The notes under the pieces are model-generated. The model worked only from the letters and a program-made list of their open reading frames with translations, had not been told where the DNA came from and did not search any database. 64,000 nt of DNA, from NCBI GenBank assembly GCA_010405405.1, contig MU004239.1, positions 372,001 through 436,000 on the forward strand, read 5' to 3'. Of this stretch, positions 1-11,189 are shown piece by piece; positions within the stretch are counted from its first letter, which is position 1, and each line of letters starts with the position of its first letter. This stretch comes from Microthyrium microscopicum (taxonomy: Eukaryota; Ascomycota; Dothideomycetes; Microthyriales; Microthyriaceae). The position numbers and the translations under genes were made by a program.

Positions 1-593
1 TCATTCACCCCACGACCATGCCCAGCCAACAACCGCCGACAAACCGCCGTCTCACGATCCCATACTCTAACCAACGTATCAAAATGCCCCGAAACAACAG
101 TCCTCTGATCCCAAAACAGCACACCATAAGCCGTAGACGCTGGATATAAATACTCACGCACAAGCGTCCTGCTAGTATCAGCTTTACTTCATCTAAAAGG
201 CAGGAATGGAACGCGCTTGGTGCTCAAGTCCCACAGTATAACTTTATCATGCGCACCGCTGAGTAGATAGTCGCTGTCTGTCGCTAGTGACCAGACCGCA
301 TGTGTGTGTCCGCGTAAGGCGAAGGGCTCGCTGGAGAGGGATAGGTTGTAGTACCAGATGAGACAGTTTGTGTTATCGTCGTGGGTGGCGACGAGGTATT
401 TGGTGGCGCTGATGATGTGGAGTGGTCCTGCTAGTGTGGTAGTAATCGATTCGGGTAGTGTAAAGGTTCTTTCAAGTGACATGTTTGCATCTATCAGTCC
501 AGGAGTAATAGGATGACGAAATGACGATGAAGGATTAGTGCGGCGAGACCGTGATCCCCACTTGCAAGATACATCTATACATGTATGTGACAT
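1..593 (-). CDS. WD40-repeat protein, partial (runs off left edge), in-frame TGA
   Basis: The reverse strand encodes WD40 blades: a GHTHAVWSL...LLSGAHDKVILWDL unit at about 200-300, then after the stop a second one with TVVSGHFDTLVRVWD and LLAGHGRGV towards base 1. WD40 proteins are beta-propeller scaffolds, in fungi often F-box partners; no F-box is visible here. An in-frame TGA lies at 189-191, yet the same frame stays open and WD40-like to the window edge. I found no convincing intron that removes it. It may be a nonsense allele, an unusual splice or a decayed gene. The start is uncertain: ATG at 593 opens the frame, while ATG at 482 (MSLERTF) is where the propeller-like sequence begins. 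The partner gene and function cannot be named from this fragment. Confidence 0.55.
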
Positions 594-912
594 GAGCCAA
601 TTGAAAAGATGTACATGGATGAAGTATTGGATGATATTATTGGTCGAGATCTATACTTTTTTCAGCCTTGTGCATTGATTTGTTGAAGATCTATCGTGTA
701 CACATGAGCCCTCACTAGTTGATGCAACCATATACCACTACATTGGATATCGTACAAGCTCGCTAAATGTGAAAATTTCACCGCCATCCAACACCTTCTC
801 TTGAGACTCTGAAGTGGTGAGTTCTTTATGACAAATCAGGCCAAGCGAGCAAGGCAAAGCATTCCCCCAATCGAGTCACAGCGAGGCGTCTCTAGCGTCT
901 GCCCATCACATC
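594..912. promoter_or_regulatory. Divergent intergenic region, WD40 gene / membrane protein gene
   Basis: This 319-bp gap separates two genes transcribed away from each other, so it should hold both promoters. I see no strong TATA element, repeat or RNA gene in it. If the membrane protein starts at 1060 rather than 913, its leader extends accordingly. Confidence 0.35.
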
Positions 913-2043
913 GTGGCGCACATCACGAACCTCCCTTTTCTCCGCCAAGGACAGCATATAATAACTGCACAATCGCACTCCAACAAAACGAGCTTCCGCG
1001 GCCTCGACATACAACCGGATGTATATATAGCCTCAACTGACCCATTTGCGCAACGCCAAATGGCAACGCAAAGCGAGAGCGCGCTCTCTAGGCCGAATAC
1101 TTCCAAAAGCACAACCACCGACGACTTCAGAGACGCGACTCGAACGACTTCCCACGCGACTGAGAAGACGGGCGATGGTACGGTGAAAGGCCCTGCCTAT
1201 GTCATCGAATACATCCCCAACAAAAACGCGCCGCCACGCACTCCAGAGACGCTGCCTACTCGCGCGGCTAAAAAGGAGAATGTTTGGCTGGCGCCCGCAT
1301 GTGCCATACTCTTCATCATCTTGACACTTGGTAATGGCCTTACACCTGATGGCGGTCAAGATAGCTGATGGGATATAGTTCATATTGGCCTGACAGGAGC
1401 TATTGCGCGTGCATGCAATGCCGGCGATTCGGGAAAGTTTGCGCTTGCGCGGATTGTCGTAACGGGTGATTCAAAGCCAGCTTTTTGCGAGAAACAGACC
1501 TGTGTACCGGCAGAATTTCTCATAGGGGCGTCAGGGGTGTTATACAAGGGTGTGGATGGAAAGATGTCACAAAGTGGTGGGTTTTTGTCTCGTAAATTAC
1601 ATGCGTCTGCGTTATTGCCCGCGTATTGGAGTGAGATAGGAGGTGGTGCAGACCAGCTGAATTCGACGTTTGGCATTTTGTCGTTTCTATCAACGAACTA
1701 TGCAAGGGACAGCCCAGCTGTCTCGGTGGGCGGGGCGCTAGTAGCATCTTGGATTGTCAGTGTTGTGTCGATGGTTTTGGTAATGATGCCGGTGCCTATA
1801 TGGTATGCTGTGGTTGCCATGCTTGGAGAAACATTGATGCTCTTGGTGGTTGGTATTGAAGCAGTGGCTCATATGCCCGCTCAGCGCGAAATTGGTCGTG
1901 GGGATTGGATTCTGGGAAGGCTTCTGGTGATCTTAAAGATACTGGCGGTTTGGGCCGCAATTGTAGGGAGTGCTTGGTTCAAGAGGAAGTGGGCTCGTCG
2001 AATTAAAAAACAGCTGGAGGTCGAGCTGACGTCCACCTTATAA
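913..2043 (+). CDS. Multi-pass membrane protein, fungal, unrecognised
   Basis: Two exons, 913-1330 and 1379-2043, joined across a 48-nt intron (gtaatg...atag), give about 360 residues. The N-terminal ~110 residues are polar and rich in Ser, Thr and Arg, then a hydrophobic segment follows (LAPACAILFIILTL continued by VHIGLTGAIA). The second half has three or four further hydrophobic stretches (around VSVGGALVASWIVSVVSMVLV, PVPIWYAVVAML and LLVILKILAVWAAIVG) and ends in a basic tail (KRKWARRIKKQ). An ATG at 1060 (MATQSES) is an equally plausible start and would give 312 residues. Two cysteines (FCEKQTC) sit in the loop after the first membrane span. I do not recognise the family, so no transport role is claimed. 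The gene converges on DPH4 with an 80-bp gap. Confidence 0.7.
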
Positions 2044-2123
2044 TCGGGAATGATAGATCGTAAAGCTGCTCTTCTCTTCTTCTCTTTCCTTGATCACCAA
2101 AACAGATATTGACTGTCAACTTC

Positions 2124-2663
2124 TCAACTGACTGACAATTGGATCAATGTGCTTGCAGCTTCTGCGGTTTCTGCATCAATCTCAACAACAAAGCCAACTC
2201 GTATCCATAAGCTGCAGCCTATACAGCCAACAACGACTTCACTGCAGCCTTCTTCAGTGGCGGTATCGAGCAGCTTCTCGGTCACTTGAAAGCCGTGGGG
2301 TTCACCGCAACGACATCCCCTGGTCCAGACGGAAGAGGGTTGATTGAAAACCATGTCGTCAAGATCAATGACTTCCTCGCCAATATGAAAGGTATCCAGA
2401 CCTGTCATTGCGCCATTGGCAGGCCGTTGAGAATGAAGCAGAAGCTGTTTGTCATAGGCTTCACGAGCTTTTGTATTTCGAAGGACCTGGTATGCCAGTT
2501 TGATTTCGTCTATGGATGGCATTGGCTGACCAGGAGGTTGCAAAGCGAGTTTGTCGGGGTGATATTTAAGGAGGGCATCGTGATAGCGGCGCTTGAGAAT
2601 ACCAGGCGGAATGGCACGACCGACTGGAGGCCTTTTGTAATCAAAGAGCTGGTAGTAATTCAT
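2124..2663 (-). CDS. DPH4: Diphthamide biosynthesis protein 4 (J-domain, CSL zinc finger)
   Basis: A single exon of 179 residues. The N-terminal J domain (residues about 1-75) keeps the HPD signature in YHPDKLAL and a helix IV ending in REAYDKQL. After a short linker comes the DPH-type zinc finger: CRCGEPHGF at about 138, then the second knuckle CIGCSLWIRV near 167. That order, J domain followed by CSL zinc finger at this length, is the Dph4/Jjj3 architecture. In the known pathway Dph4 works with the Dph3 electron carrier to support the Dph1-Dph2 radical-SAM step that starts diphthamide synthesis on eEF2. It is divergent from HCR1 across 1.16 kb. A second diphthamide gene, DPH6, lies 55 kb away. 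Start: first ATG, directly opening the J domain. Confidence 0.92.
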   Translation of the reverse strand: MNYYQLFDYKRPPVGRAIPPGILKRRYHDALLKYHPDKLALQPPGQPMPSIDEIKLAYQVLRNTKAREAYDKQLLLHSQRPANGAMTGLDTFHIGEEVIDLDDMVFNQPSSVWTRGCRCGEPHGFQVTEKLLDTATEEGCSEVVVGCIGCSLWIRVGFVVEIDAETAEAASTLIQLSVS

Positions 2664-3826
2664 GATTGATCTGGGGAGAGGTAAGAGAAGATGGGAAGAA
2701 AAAAATGCTTTGAGAATTGGCGGGCAAAGGCAAAAAAGCCAGGCAAGGCTAGATGATGCGAAACGAGGCTAACAGAGCAAGGGTCAAGGCAGAGATTAGT
2801 CACCCTTCAATGGTCTAACTCAACTGGGTATCTGCAGCAGGGCAAAGTTTGCGGAGGTCAGTTCCCGGGTCAGTCAATTTTCTGATCGATATCAACTTGC
2901 ATAATAACGCGGAGTATGGTTCTCCGTGAGGCTGTGCTGATGATGCGGTGATGACTTGGAAAAGTATGTCTAGAAATTAGGCGCATAAACGGGTCAAAAT
3001 CATACTACTCCTTACTGCCCAAAGATGCCCACGGGCTTTACACACTTCGGAATACGGATAATGAAGGTAGAAACGATAAAAACCCGGAGGGTGCAAAGGC
3101 TTTTTTGGAAGCTGGAATTTTGATGCTACTCCAAGATCGCTGATCGGACATGAAGAATGACTTGTAGGAGAGATAAATGAGAGAATGGTTTTCTGACGAT
3201 AGCTTCAGAGAAAGATTGATCTTGATATACAAGTTTATGCCCAAGTGCAACAAAAGGCAGTGCAGTTTCAAAGTGAGGAAAGAGCGTCCAGTTAGAGGAA
3301 GGTTACTGCCTAGTTTAGTTCTTTGTTCCTGCCCAACCAGGGACAGCACGCCCTGTGCGCCTTCCTTCAGTCCTTCACTGCCTGTTGGCAGTTGCTGATA
3401 TTAGAAGGAGAGATCCTCCGTCATCATTAATTTTCCAATTTCTTCTTTATTCTCACCATCCTCTCAAATTCCTGAATCTACAAAACTCACCACCCTACCA
3501 CCTCCTGTTACCAAATACTCTATTCAAGTTCTCAACGCTTCAGGACACTCGCATATATCTCCGCGTCCACTGCGCCAATCATCGTGAAAACAGACCCACC
3601 TGTTTCCCTGGTCAGCTTGCTTGATCCGTTCCCTTGTGACTACCAAACACCACGCCGAGGCCCACTTCTAAATTCTCTCATCCTTTATCCTTTCACAACC
3701 TTCCTCTATCTGTCTTCCCTCATCATCTTTCGCGCAACACTTCTCTGCCCTCAAAACCGTTACCTCATACCGCGCATCTTCCTGCAAGACATAACCCCGC
3801 CAACGCACGTCATCCAATCAGCCACC
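2664..3826. promoter_or_regulatory. Divergent promoter region DPH4 / HCR1
   Basis: This gap of 1.16 kb lies between divergent genes. Bases 3400-3820 on the plus strand are strikingly pyrimidine-rich (runs of CT, few G), as in many highly expressed filamentous fungal promoters and leaders, and run straight into the HCR1 start (gccaccATG). Short open frames in it are interrupted and show no family signal. Confidence 0.5.
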
Positions 3827-4833
3827 ATGCCACCCAACCAGTGGGGTGAGTTTCTCCTTTTCCGCATACGATCCAAATCACCTGCGACCAGGCCCGCTGG
3901 CATCTGAAGGAATTGAATCTAATCATTTTATAGACGCAGAGGACTCGGATAGTTCTTCTCCTTCCTCCCCTCCACCAGTCGTACGACGCGGTAAATTCGA
4001 TGATGAAGAAGAAGATGACGACGTAAGTGGCGTTCGATCCTTCTTCCGACCACCTCACTAACTCCGATCAAAGGTGCTCGAATCCTGGGATGCTGCCGAC
4101 GACTCTGAAACTGAGCGCGAAAAGGTAAAGAAGGCTGAAGAGGCCAAGGCAAAAGCCGACGCCGAAGCAAAAGCGAACCACAAATCCAAAGCGCAACGCG
4201 TAGCCGAACACCGAGAAGCCAATATGCGACGGAGAATGCAGGACGACGATGAGGATAGCAGCGAAGACGAAGACGACTCTGCACGTCGCGCCCGTCTTCG
4301 CGCAGAACAAAAAGCCGCAGATTTGAAGCACGCTGAAGACCTCTTCGGAGATCTGCCCGTTGCCTCTAATCGATCTGGCTCCAAACACATTACTGTTCAA
4401 GGCTCTGCAGATCCAACCTCCGCCGTCGATCTCTCGACATTACCTCTCTTCAACCCACAAACCAAGAATCAATTCACCGCTCTGCGAGAAGCCCTCTCTC
4501 CACTCCTTGCAGCCAACGCCAAGAAGGCTCACTATGTGCTCTTCATGCAAGAATTCGTCAAGGAAATCACCAAAGATCTACCTAGTGATCAGATCAAGAA
4601 GTGCGCCAGCGCTTTGACTACCTTAACAAATGAAAAGATGAAGGAGGAGAAAGCTGCAGAAAAGGGTGGAAAGAAGAGCAAAGCCAAGTCGAAACCCGCT
4701 CTTAGTGCGAACCGAGCCATATCTCACAAAGCGGATGTTAGTACATATGACGAGGATGGACTTGATGAGTGAGTACGCCCACGATGAACCATATTTCTTT
4801 ACTAACATACTACTCAGTGGCGACTTTATGTAG
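3827..4833 (+). CDS. HCR1: Eukaryotic translation initiation factor 3 subunit J
   Basis: Four exons: 3827-3845, 3934-4022, 4074-4768 and 4818-4833, giving 272 residues. The N-terminus is short (MPPNQW) and followed by an acidic stretch with a GKFDDEEEDDD core and VLESWD, the hallmark of eIF3j. Next come a charged Ala/Lys/Glu coiled coil (residues about 45-105) and the conserved central part with LFNPQTKNQF and HYVLFMQEFVKEI. The last exon of only 16 nt supplies the conserved DGDFM tail, so an unspliced reading would end the protein wrongly. eIF3j binds the 40S mRNA channel and, in yeast, also assists 20S pre-rRNA processing and Rli1-dependent recycling. The start is fixed by a good Kozak context and by frame closure across three introns. 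Confidence 0.93.
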
Positions 4834-5397
4834 ACGACTCTTCTTCTTTTCCTCTTGAACTTTGGTATTACGGCTCAGGCGTTATGTTGGTTGGCTCAAA
4901 GCCATGTTTAAGCATTTGTTTTACACGGTAAAATTCGTGTAAGCGTTGCATACGGTTTGTTGTTTTCAAGAATGTCATCGAGAGTGAATCGTAATATCCT
5001 CTCCGTTTTGTTATTTAATATCTTTGATATTGTTATCTGAAGCTAAAGAATGGACAAACCACCCTGGCCCTATATGTACTCCTTATCTGAACTAATAACC
5101 TCAAATATAGCAAGCACTATAGACATGAGCGTATGTTTTGGAGTTTTGCTCATATTAACATTTAAAGAATTATCTACTTTCACTTATCGGCGTGTGTGCT
5201 AAGATACCGATGTATCTAGGACATGCTTGCGATATCAAAACTCAACCGTCCCAATCTTCATACACATATATCTCCCTACTCTACCTATTTACTCTCCCTC
5301 TCCGGCGCCACAATCAGCTATCTACAGTCTTTACAGATCAACGCATTCTCACTCGGCGCGCTCGCCCTAATGTCAACCACCATCATATAGTAGCACC
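4834..5397. promoter_or_regulatory. HCR1 3' region and peptidase promoter
   Basis: This 564-bp gap lies between two plus-strand genes. The first half is AT-rich and probably the HCR1 3' UTR; the last 150 bp are C/T-rich and probably the leader of the peptidase gene. No other gene is visible. Confidence 0.35.
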
Positions 5398-7909
5398 ATG
5401 TTACTCCTACTCCTCTCCCTCCTGCCTGCTCTCGCCTCGGCAGCTGCATATCTCAACGGCCAGTCCAAGCATGCTGATCCCCTCCCACACATCCCTTTCA
5501 ATCCTCACTGGCATCCTGCCGGCCACTCGTTCTGGTTCCGTCGACAGATCGACGACTCTGCCTCACGTTTTATGACCGTCAACGCCACTTCCGGCGTTCA
5601 AGAACCCGCCTTTGACCACGCAGCCCTCGCTTCAGCGCTGAACAAACGAGGCATTGAAGCTACCGAAAATGATCTTCCGTTCACCTTCATCGACACCAGT
5701 TCCACCCATGTGCGTTTTCGCGTTGCTGGAGCCGGGATGGAGTTTGACGGCGCTCAATTGAAGGATGTACTAGGTGTCAGAGAAAATATACTAGTCCCAC
5801 TGAGACTAGAAGAACCATCCGAAGACGCAGGCGGTGCAACAAGCGTCCGCTTCGTAAATACCAGCCCTCGCGCGCTGGCCCTCTGGTGGATCGATACGGA
5901 AGGCAACGCAGTCGCGTACGGACCACTAGCAGCCAGCAGCGAACTGCTAGTCCATACCTTCGTCGGACACGTATGGCGGGTCGGCGAGACCGATGGGCGG
6001 GTCCTAGCTGTCTGGCGCGCGGGCATTGATGAAGGTGTTGCGAGAGTCGGCGAAAAGGTGGTGAGTAAACTTGGGCCAGAGAGTAAGACGGTCGCCGCGA
6101 AAGGAAGGGCCTTTGTGCGTGGCAACCAAGTCTGGGTGCGGGACGAGAGTGGGCGGGAGACGCAGATGAGTACGCGCGGAAGTGCGGAGACGCCGTTTAG
6201 GTTGACGGTGTATCATTCGCCGGATGGCAAGTGGGCGGTGGTGTGGCAGTTTACGCCTGCGCAGTCGCATAATGTGTACATGGTGGAGAGTAGTCCGAAA
6301 GATCAGGTGCAGCCGAAACTGAAGACGATTTCGTATCTGAAGCCGGGGGATAAGGTTGCGGTGGATCGGCCGCGGTTGTTTGATCTGGAGGGGAGGAAGG
6401 AGGTTGAGACGAGTGAGGAGCTGTTTGCGAGTCCATATGCGGTTACGAATGTTGGTTGGGATGCGGAGAGTGGTGAATATCGATTCATTTACAATGAGAG
6501 AGGGCATCGTACGCTTAGAGTTGTTGGTATGAGTACGACGGGGGCTGTTCGGGCTGTCATTGAAGATACGCAAAAGACTTTTATCGATTACAGCGCGAAG
6601 ACGTATACGCATGCGATTCCGGGAACCGACGACTTTATCTGGATGTCTGAGCGTGACGGCTGGAACCATCTTTATCTTTTCGACATGAAGAATGGGACGG
6701 TCAAAAATCAGATTACTAAAGGCAAATTTGTGGTTCGATCTGTTGAGTTTGTTGATGATAAGAAGCGGCAGTTGTGGTTCAAGGGATATGGTCTAGTTCC
6801 TCATCAGGACTATTATCATGCTCATTTGGCCCGGATCAACTTGGATGGCACTGGCTTGACGGTTCTTACAAAAGGTGACGGCACGCATACTTGGAAGTGG
6901 TCGCCAGATTTCACCAAGTTCACTGATACTTGGAGTCGTGTTGATGCGGCCCCACGAAGCGTACTTCGAGATGCGGTAATTGGAGAGGAACGCGAAGTCG
7001 TTGACACTGGCAATATATCAACTTTACTACGCGGAGCACTCGTAGCAGAGCGTTTCGTGGCTCCCGGTGCGTTCTTGCTGCTCCCATCCACACCTCATCT
7101 CCTTCATGACGGGACTATACTGACATTATACAGGACGAGACGGCAGCACTCCAATCTACGGCATCATTATCAAACCAAAGAACTTTGACGCCAGCAAAAA
7201 ATACCCCATCATCGAGCAAATCTACGCCGGCCCACAAGACTTCTTCGTCCCCAAAGCCTTCAGCCCTCTAACCCGCCAACGAGACATTGCAGACGCAGGA
7301 TTCATCCTAGTCCAAATAGACGGCATGGGCACAAATTGGCGCTCCAAGAAATTCCACGATGTATGCGCCAAGAACCTCAAAGACGCCGGATTCCCAGACC
7401 GCATCGCTTGGATGCGAGCTGCTGCTTCTACACGGCCCTGGATGGATCTTGAGCGCGTGGGTGTCTATGGTGGCAGTGCAGGGGGACAAAATGCCGCAGC
7501 TGCTGTGCTCTTCCAGGGCGATTTCTACAAAGCTGCGGCGGCAGATTGCGGATGTCATGATAATCGAATGGATAAGATGTGGTGGAATGAGCAATGGATG
7601 GGTTATCCGGTCGATGCCAGCTACGAGGCCTCGTCTAATGTTGGCGCAGCGAAGAACTTGACTGGCGCGTTGATGTTGATTGTTGGAGAGCTTGATACGA
7701 ATGTGGATCCAGCGAGTACGATGCAGGTTGTGAATGCGCTGACGGTGGCGAATAAGGACTTCGATTTGCTAGTTGTCCCAGGAGGCGGCCATGGGAGCGG
7801 TGGATCGACGACGTTGGGTAGACGTAGACAGTTGGACTTTTTCAAGTGGCATTTGTTAGGAGAGAAGCCGAAGCTATGGAATCGTGTTGGGAAGGGAGCG
7901 TCAGGTTAG
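5398..7909 (+). CDS. Secreted S9-family serine peptidase with VHL-like beta domain
   Basis: Two exons, 5398-7066 and 7134-7909, encode 814 residues. A signal peptide is evident ([17 protein letters not shown]). Residues about 149-210 resemble the VHL beta domain: [17 protein letters not shown], then YGPL and [15 protein letters not shown]-type beta-propeller region follows ([20 protein letters not shown]), then the alpha/beta hydrolase domain with YAGPQ near 590, the nucleophile in GGSAGG (Ser about 671), GELD (Asp about 744) and GGGHG (His about 776). All three triad residues are therefore present. The Ser motif differs from the usual GWSYGG of DPP-IV. Likely role is extracellular oligopeptide cleavage; a proline preference is not proved. 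It converges on the BTB-PHD gene with a 220-bp gap. Confidence 0.88.
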
Positions 7910-8129
7910 TGGTTCGAGAGATATAATTGCAATTTTTGGAATGAACCTATACTACCTGTAGCTTTCCAACGACAAATTCCTTTTTACTAATCTTGAAGAT
8001 CCAAAGGCATAACTAAAGAGCATTCTAGCTTGGCTCTTGCCTTGGAAACTCTCCAGTGACGGATGGCCGGACACCAAGTGAATGTCCTGCGCAAGCAAAG
8101 GAGAGGATCTACTAACAGGTAAGAAGCCA

Positions 8130-9360
8130 TCAACGCATCTCTTCGCAATCGGGACATATCCAACCCTTCTCTGGCTTTGCCCATAGTCCCATACAGCCTG
8201 GGTGAAACCAAATCGTCTTGCAACGAGCCACAGAGCACCGAATCATTTGTTGTTCGTCCGCCTCTTCATCACAAACACAATACAACTCTTGACCAGGCAC
8301 CAACACGGCCGGCACAGCCCAATGGAACTCTGCCATGGCTCTCTCATCCTTATACCCAATCAGCCCCAAATCACCACCACACTGGCCACACACATCATCC
8401 TTTCCATCCGCGCCCACCAAACACATCGGCTGCACACACCGTTTTGCAATCACAAACGCATATCCAGCCTTTTCCAGCACAAGGGCCACCTGTCGATCAA
8501 AGGAACCTGGAACATCACCGAACACATCGCGAAAGGCCTTCGTCGGCACCTTGTTGCACATAGCCACCTGCTGTTCAAACTGACGCAGTAACTCCTCCAG
8601 AATCGCATCGTAGAGCGGCTTCATGCCCCTCTTAACAACCACCGGCAGCTCAAAGTCCTCACCAATGCGTAGAAACTGGCCCAGAAAGCTGACATGAAAG
8701 CGATGTTCCTTCACCAGCCCCACGAACCACGAACAGGTCTCACGCTCCATTTTGCCAATGCCATAGCGCAGCGCAAACTCATACATGTCCAACGCAAACG
8801 TAAGATCTGGCATGGCCGGAGCGCCTGGCAACCGTGGATTGACGGCGGCGTTGATGTAGAAGGCGAAGGCTTTTGGGACTTCAAGTTTGGCAGTGTAGGA
8901 GTAGAAGATGAAACCTTTGACGACATGGAGGGATTCGCCGATGAGGCTGAGGATGCGAGTGCAGCTGGTTCGAGTGGCTGGTGAGCGGTAGAGACGTCTG
9001 GTCATTTGGAAGTATTTTGGGATAAGCATTTCGATGTTGTCTTTGTTGACTCTGTAGTGGCCCTTTTCGTCGGCGAGGATGAGGAGTTGTGGGTTCTTTT
9101 CATGGCTGAGGAATCTGGTTCGGCAGTTAGATCTGGGTTGGAGGATCGAAGAACTTGAATCCTTACGTTTCAAGCTCATCGATTTTGAAGTCCTTCTTTG
9201 AGCCATCATGTTCTATGTCCTCTCCGGTGGATGTCAGATCATACTCAAATGGCTCTAGTGCTTCACAGCGTTTGGTGAGTCTCTCGCTTTCTAGCTGATA
9301 TGCAGTTTTGGTCGGCTTTGTGGGGGCTTTACCCCTTGATCTAGTGTTTCGGTATGCCAT
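8130..9360 (-). CDS. BTB/POZ-like protein with C-terminal PHD finger
   Basis: Two exons on the minus strand, 9167-9360 and 8130-9114, separated by a 52-nt intron, give about 392 residues. The middle resembles fungal BTB/POZ proteins: VVKGFIFYSYTAKLEVP followed by ALDMYEFALRYGIGKME, the helical part after the BTB core. The last ~55 residues form a PHD finger with the C4HC3 pattern: YCVCDEE, MIRC, CKTIWFHPGC, then GWICPDC. PHD fingers often read histone H3 tails and BTB domains dimerise or bind Cul3, so a nuclear scaffold is plausible but inferred. The PHD assignment is firmer than the BTB one. MAYRNTRS at 9360 is taken as start; an in-frame ATG at 9387 would add nine residues. Confidence 0.8.
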
Positions 9361-10107
9361 ATTGATGAAGGGGTAGAAGATTAGCAAGGAGGGTTTATAA
9401 CAATTCCTCGGATAATAGATTAGGTAGTTAAGAATGGAAATGCAATAGCGCGAGTGAAGAGTGTGAATTATCTACGGCTTGGGGATCAGGGTTTAAGAGG
9501 ATGTATTGAGTACAGTGAGCCAATGCTGAAGTACTGAGTACTGAAGCAACCCTCAACATGGTATCTTGACTGCCATGAAGGGCCATACTACTAGATTATT
9601 ATTGCTTGATATAGAAAGACCGCATCGACTCCAACTTGAGTAGCAACAACGAGATGAGAAATTACGTGTGATACTTACTGATGGTCTAGGCTAGTCGAAT
9701 CAATTTCTTTCACTTTTTTCTAACATCCAGCTTTTCTTCTAGTGTATTTTTGTTGGTAGACAAAACGTTCGTGGAGATTCTTTCCATTCCAGAGAGTAGA
9801 ATATTGCTTTTCACCTTAAGCAAAGGCATGTATCGTCAGAGTAAGTTAGCGCAATTGAAGGGGGGAGAACTAGAATATGTGCCATACTGAGATGAAGGAT
9901 ATCCGTTCTTTAATTCAGCCTTATTGCGCAAGGCTGTGTGGAGGCTCAGCGTGCCAATCAAGTGAGCCCGATCCCCAACAAGCCCTTCCAGATCCCTGTC
10001 ATTTCAACTGCGTCACTTGAATTCCGACGACTTCCTCGTTCAACTACATCTGATCCGTACTATTCAGTATCTTTAAATTCCCAACTTCTACTCAACCCTT
10101 CATCCAC
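9361..10107. promoter_or_regulatory. Divergent intergenic region BTB-PHD / SDR
   Basis: This 747-bp gap separates divergent genes and presumably holds both promoters. I see no gene, repeat or RNA in it. Confidence 0.3.
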
Positions 10108-11177
10108 ATGGCGCGCTTCTTTATTACTGGATCTTCAGATGGCCTTGGTTCCATGGCCGCTCAGGCTCTAATCAAGAAAGGACATGAAGTAGTTCTCCAT
10201 GCACGAAATGCTCAACGCGCAAAGGACGCCTCCGCAGCCTGTCCTGGGGCAGAGGGAGTGCTTGTGGCTGATTTGTCCAGCTTGACAGAAACTAAGAAAC
10301 TGGCTGAGGAAGTCAATAATATTGGTCCTTTTGATTGTATCATTCACAATGCTGGACTCTATCGTGGTGGAATAAGGCGCAATGATCAAAATATACCTGC
10401 TCTGGTTAGTTTTCCTCTCCTGGTCGCTGGAGAGCGGACATTATTGATGATTTGGGCATCTCTTCCCATCCTACAGTTCACCAGACATTCGGCAAGATCT
10501 AACAGTTGCTACAGACCGCAGTGAATACTCTTGCGCCATATATCCTGACAGCTCTAATCGAAAAGCCAAAGAGACTGGTATATGTCTCATCTGGGATGCA
10601 TTACTCAGGCGTAGATGATTTGTCCGATCTCGATTGGCAAAAGCGTAATGACCGGGATTGGAGTGATGGATCGGCATACAGCAACTCCAAGTTTCATAAC
10701 GTCCTGGTGGCAAAAGCTGTCGCCAAGCGATGGCCAGACGTTCAGAGCAATGCATTGGTAAGAACTCTCCCAGTGGTTACATTCATCACTACTAGCAAAA
10801 TATCGCGGGGGTGTTTCTTGGCCTTCAGGCACTCTATGGCTACCATTATGTGCATTGTGGTCCTGTCATGGAAAGATCAGTTGTATTTAGAACGCATGTT
10901 GAGTTTGATGAGATGAAGTGCTGTTTCACAATCTAATACTAACGAATATCAGGATCCTGGATGGATTCCAACTAAGATGGGTGGTAGCTCGGCGCCTGGA
11001 AATAGCGAGACATCCATGAAAACCTATCTGTTGCTTTCGACAGAAACCAAAGAGACTGGAAAGTACTTTGCCAGCTCAAAGCTCAAAGATCCCAAAGAAG
11101 GTACAGACAACGAGGCATCGCAAAACAAATACATGGAGTTGTGTGAGAAGATAACGGGAGTTCCATTTCCTCAATAG
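10108..11177 (+). CDS. Short-chain dehydrogenase/reductase
   Basis: Three exons, 10108-10404, 10506-10757 and 10953-11177, give 257 residues. The Rossmann start FFITGSSDGLGS holds the TGxxxGxG dinucleotide site, HARNAQRA suggests an NADPH preference, and CIIHNAG is the usual NAG motif. The active site is VYVSSGMHYSG (Ser) with the catalytic YSNSK tetrad segment (Tyr-x-x-x-Lys). The third exon carries DPGWIPTKMGG, the conserved PGW loop after beta-6 in this SDR group. The substrate is unknown. The second intron, 195 nt, is long for this window but needed to keep the frame. The gene converges on an HSDL2-like SDR with only 12 bp between stop codons. Confidence 0.88.
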
Positions 11178-11189
11178 AAATCTGAGAAC

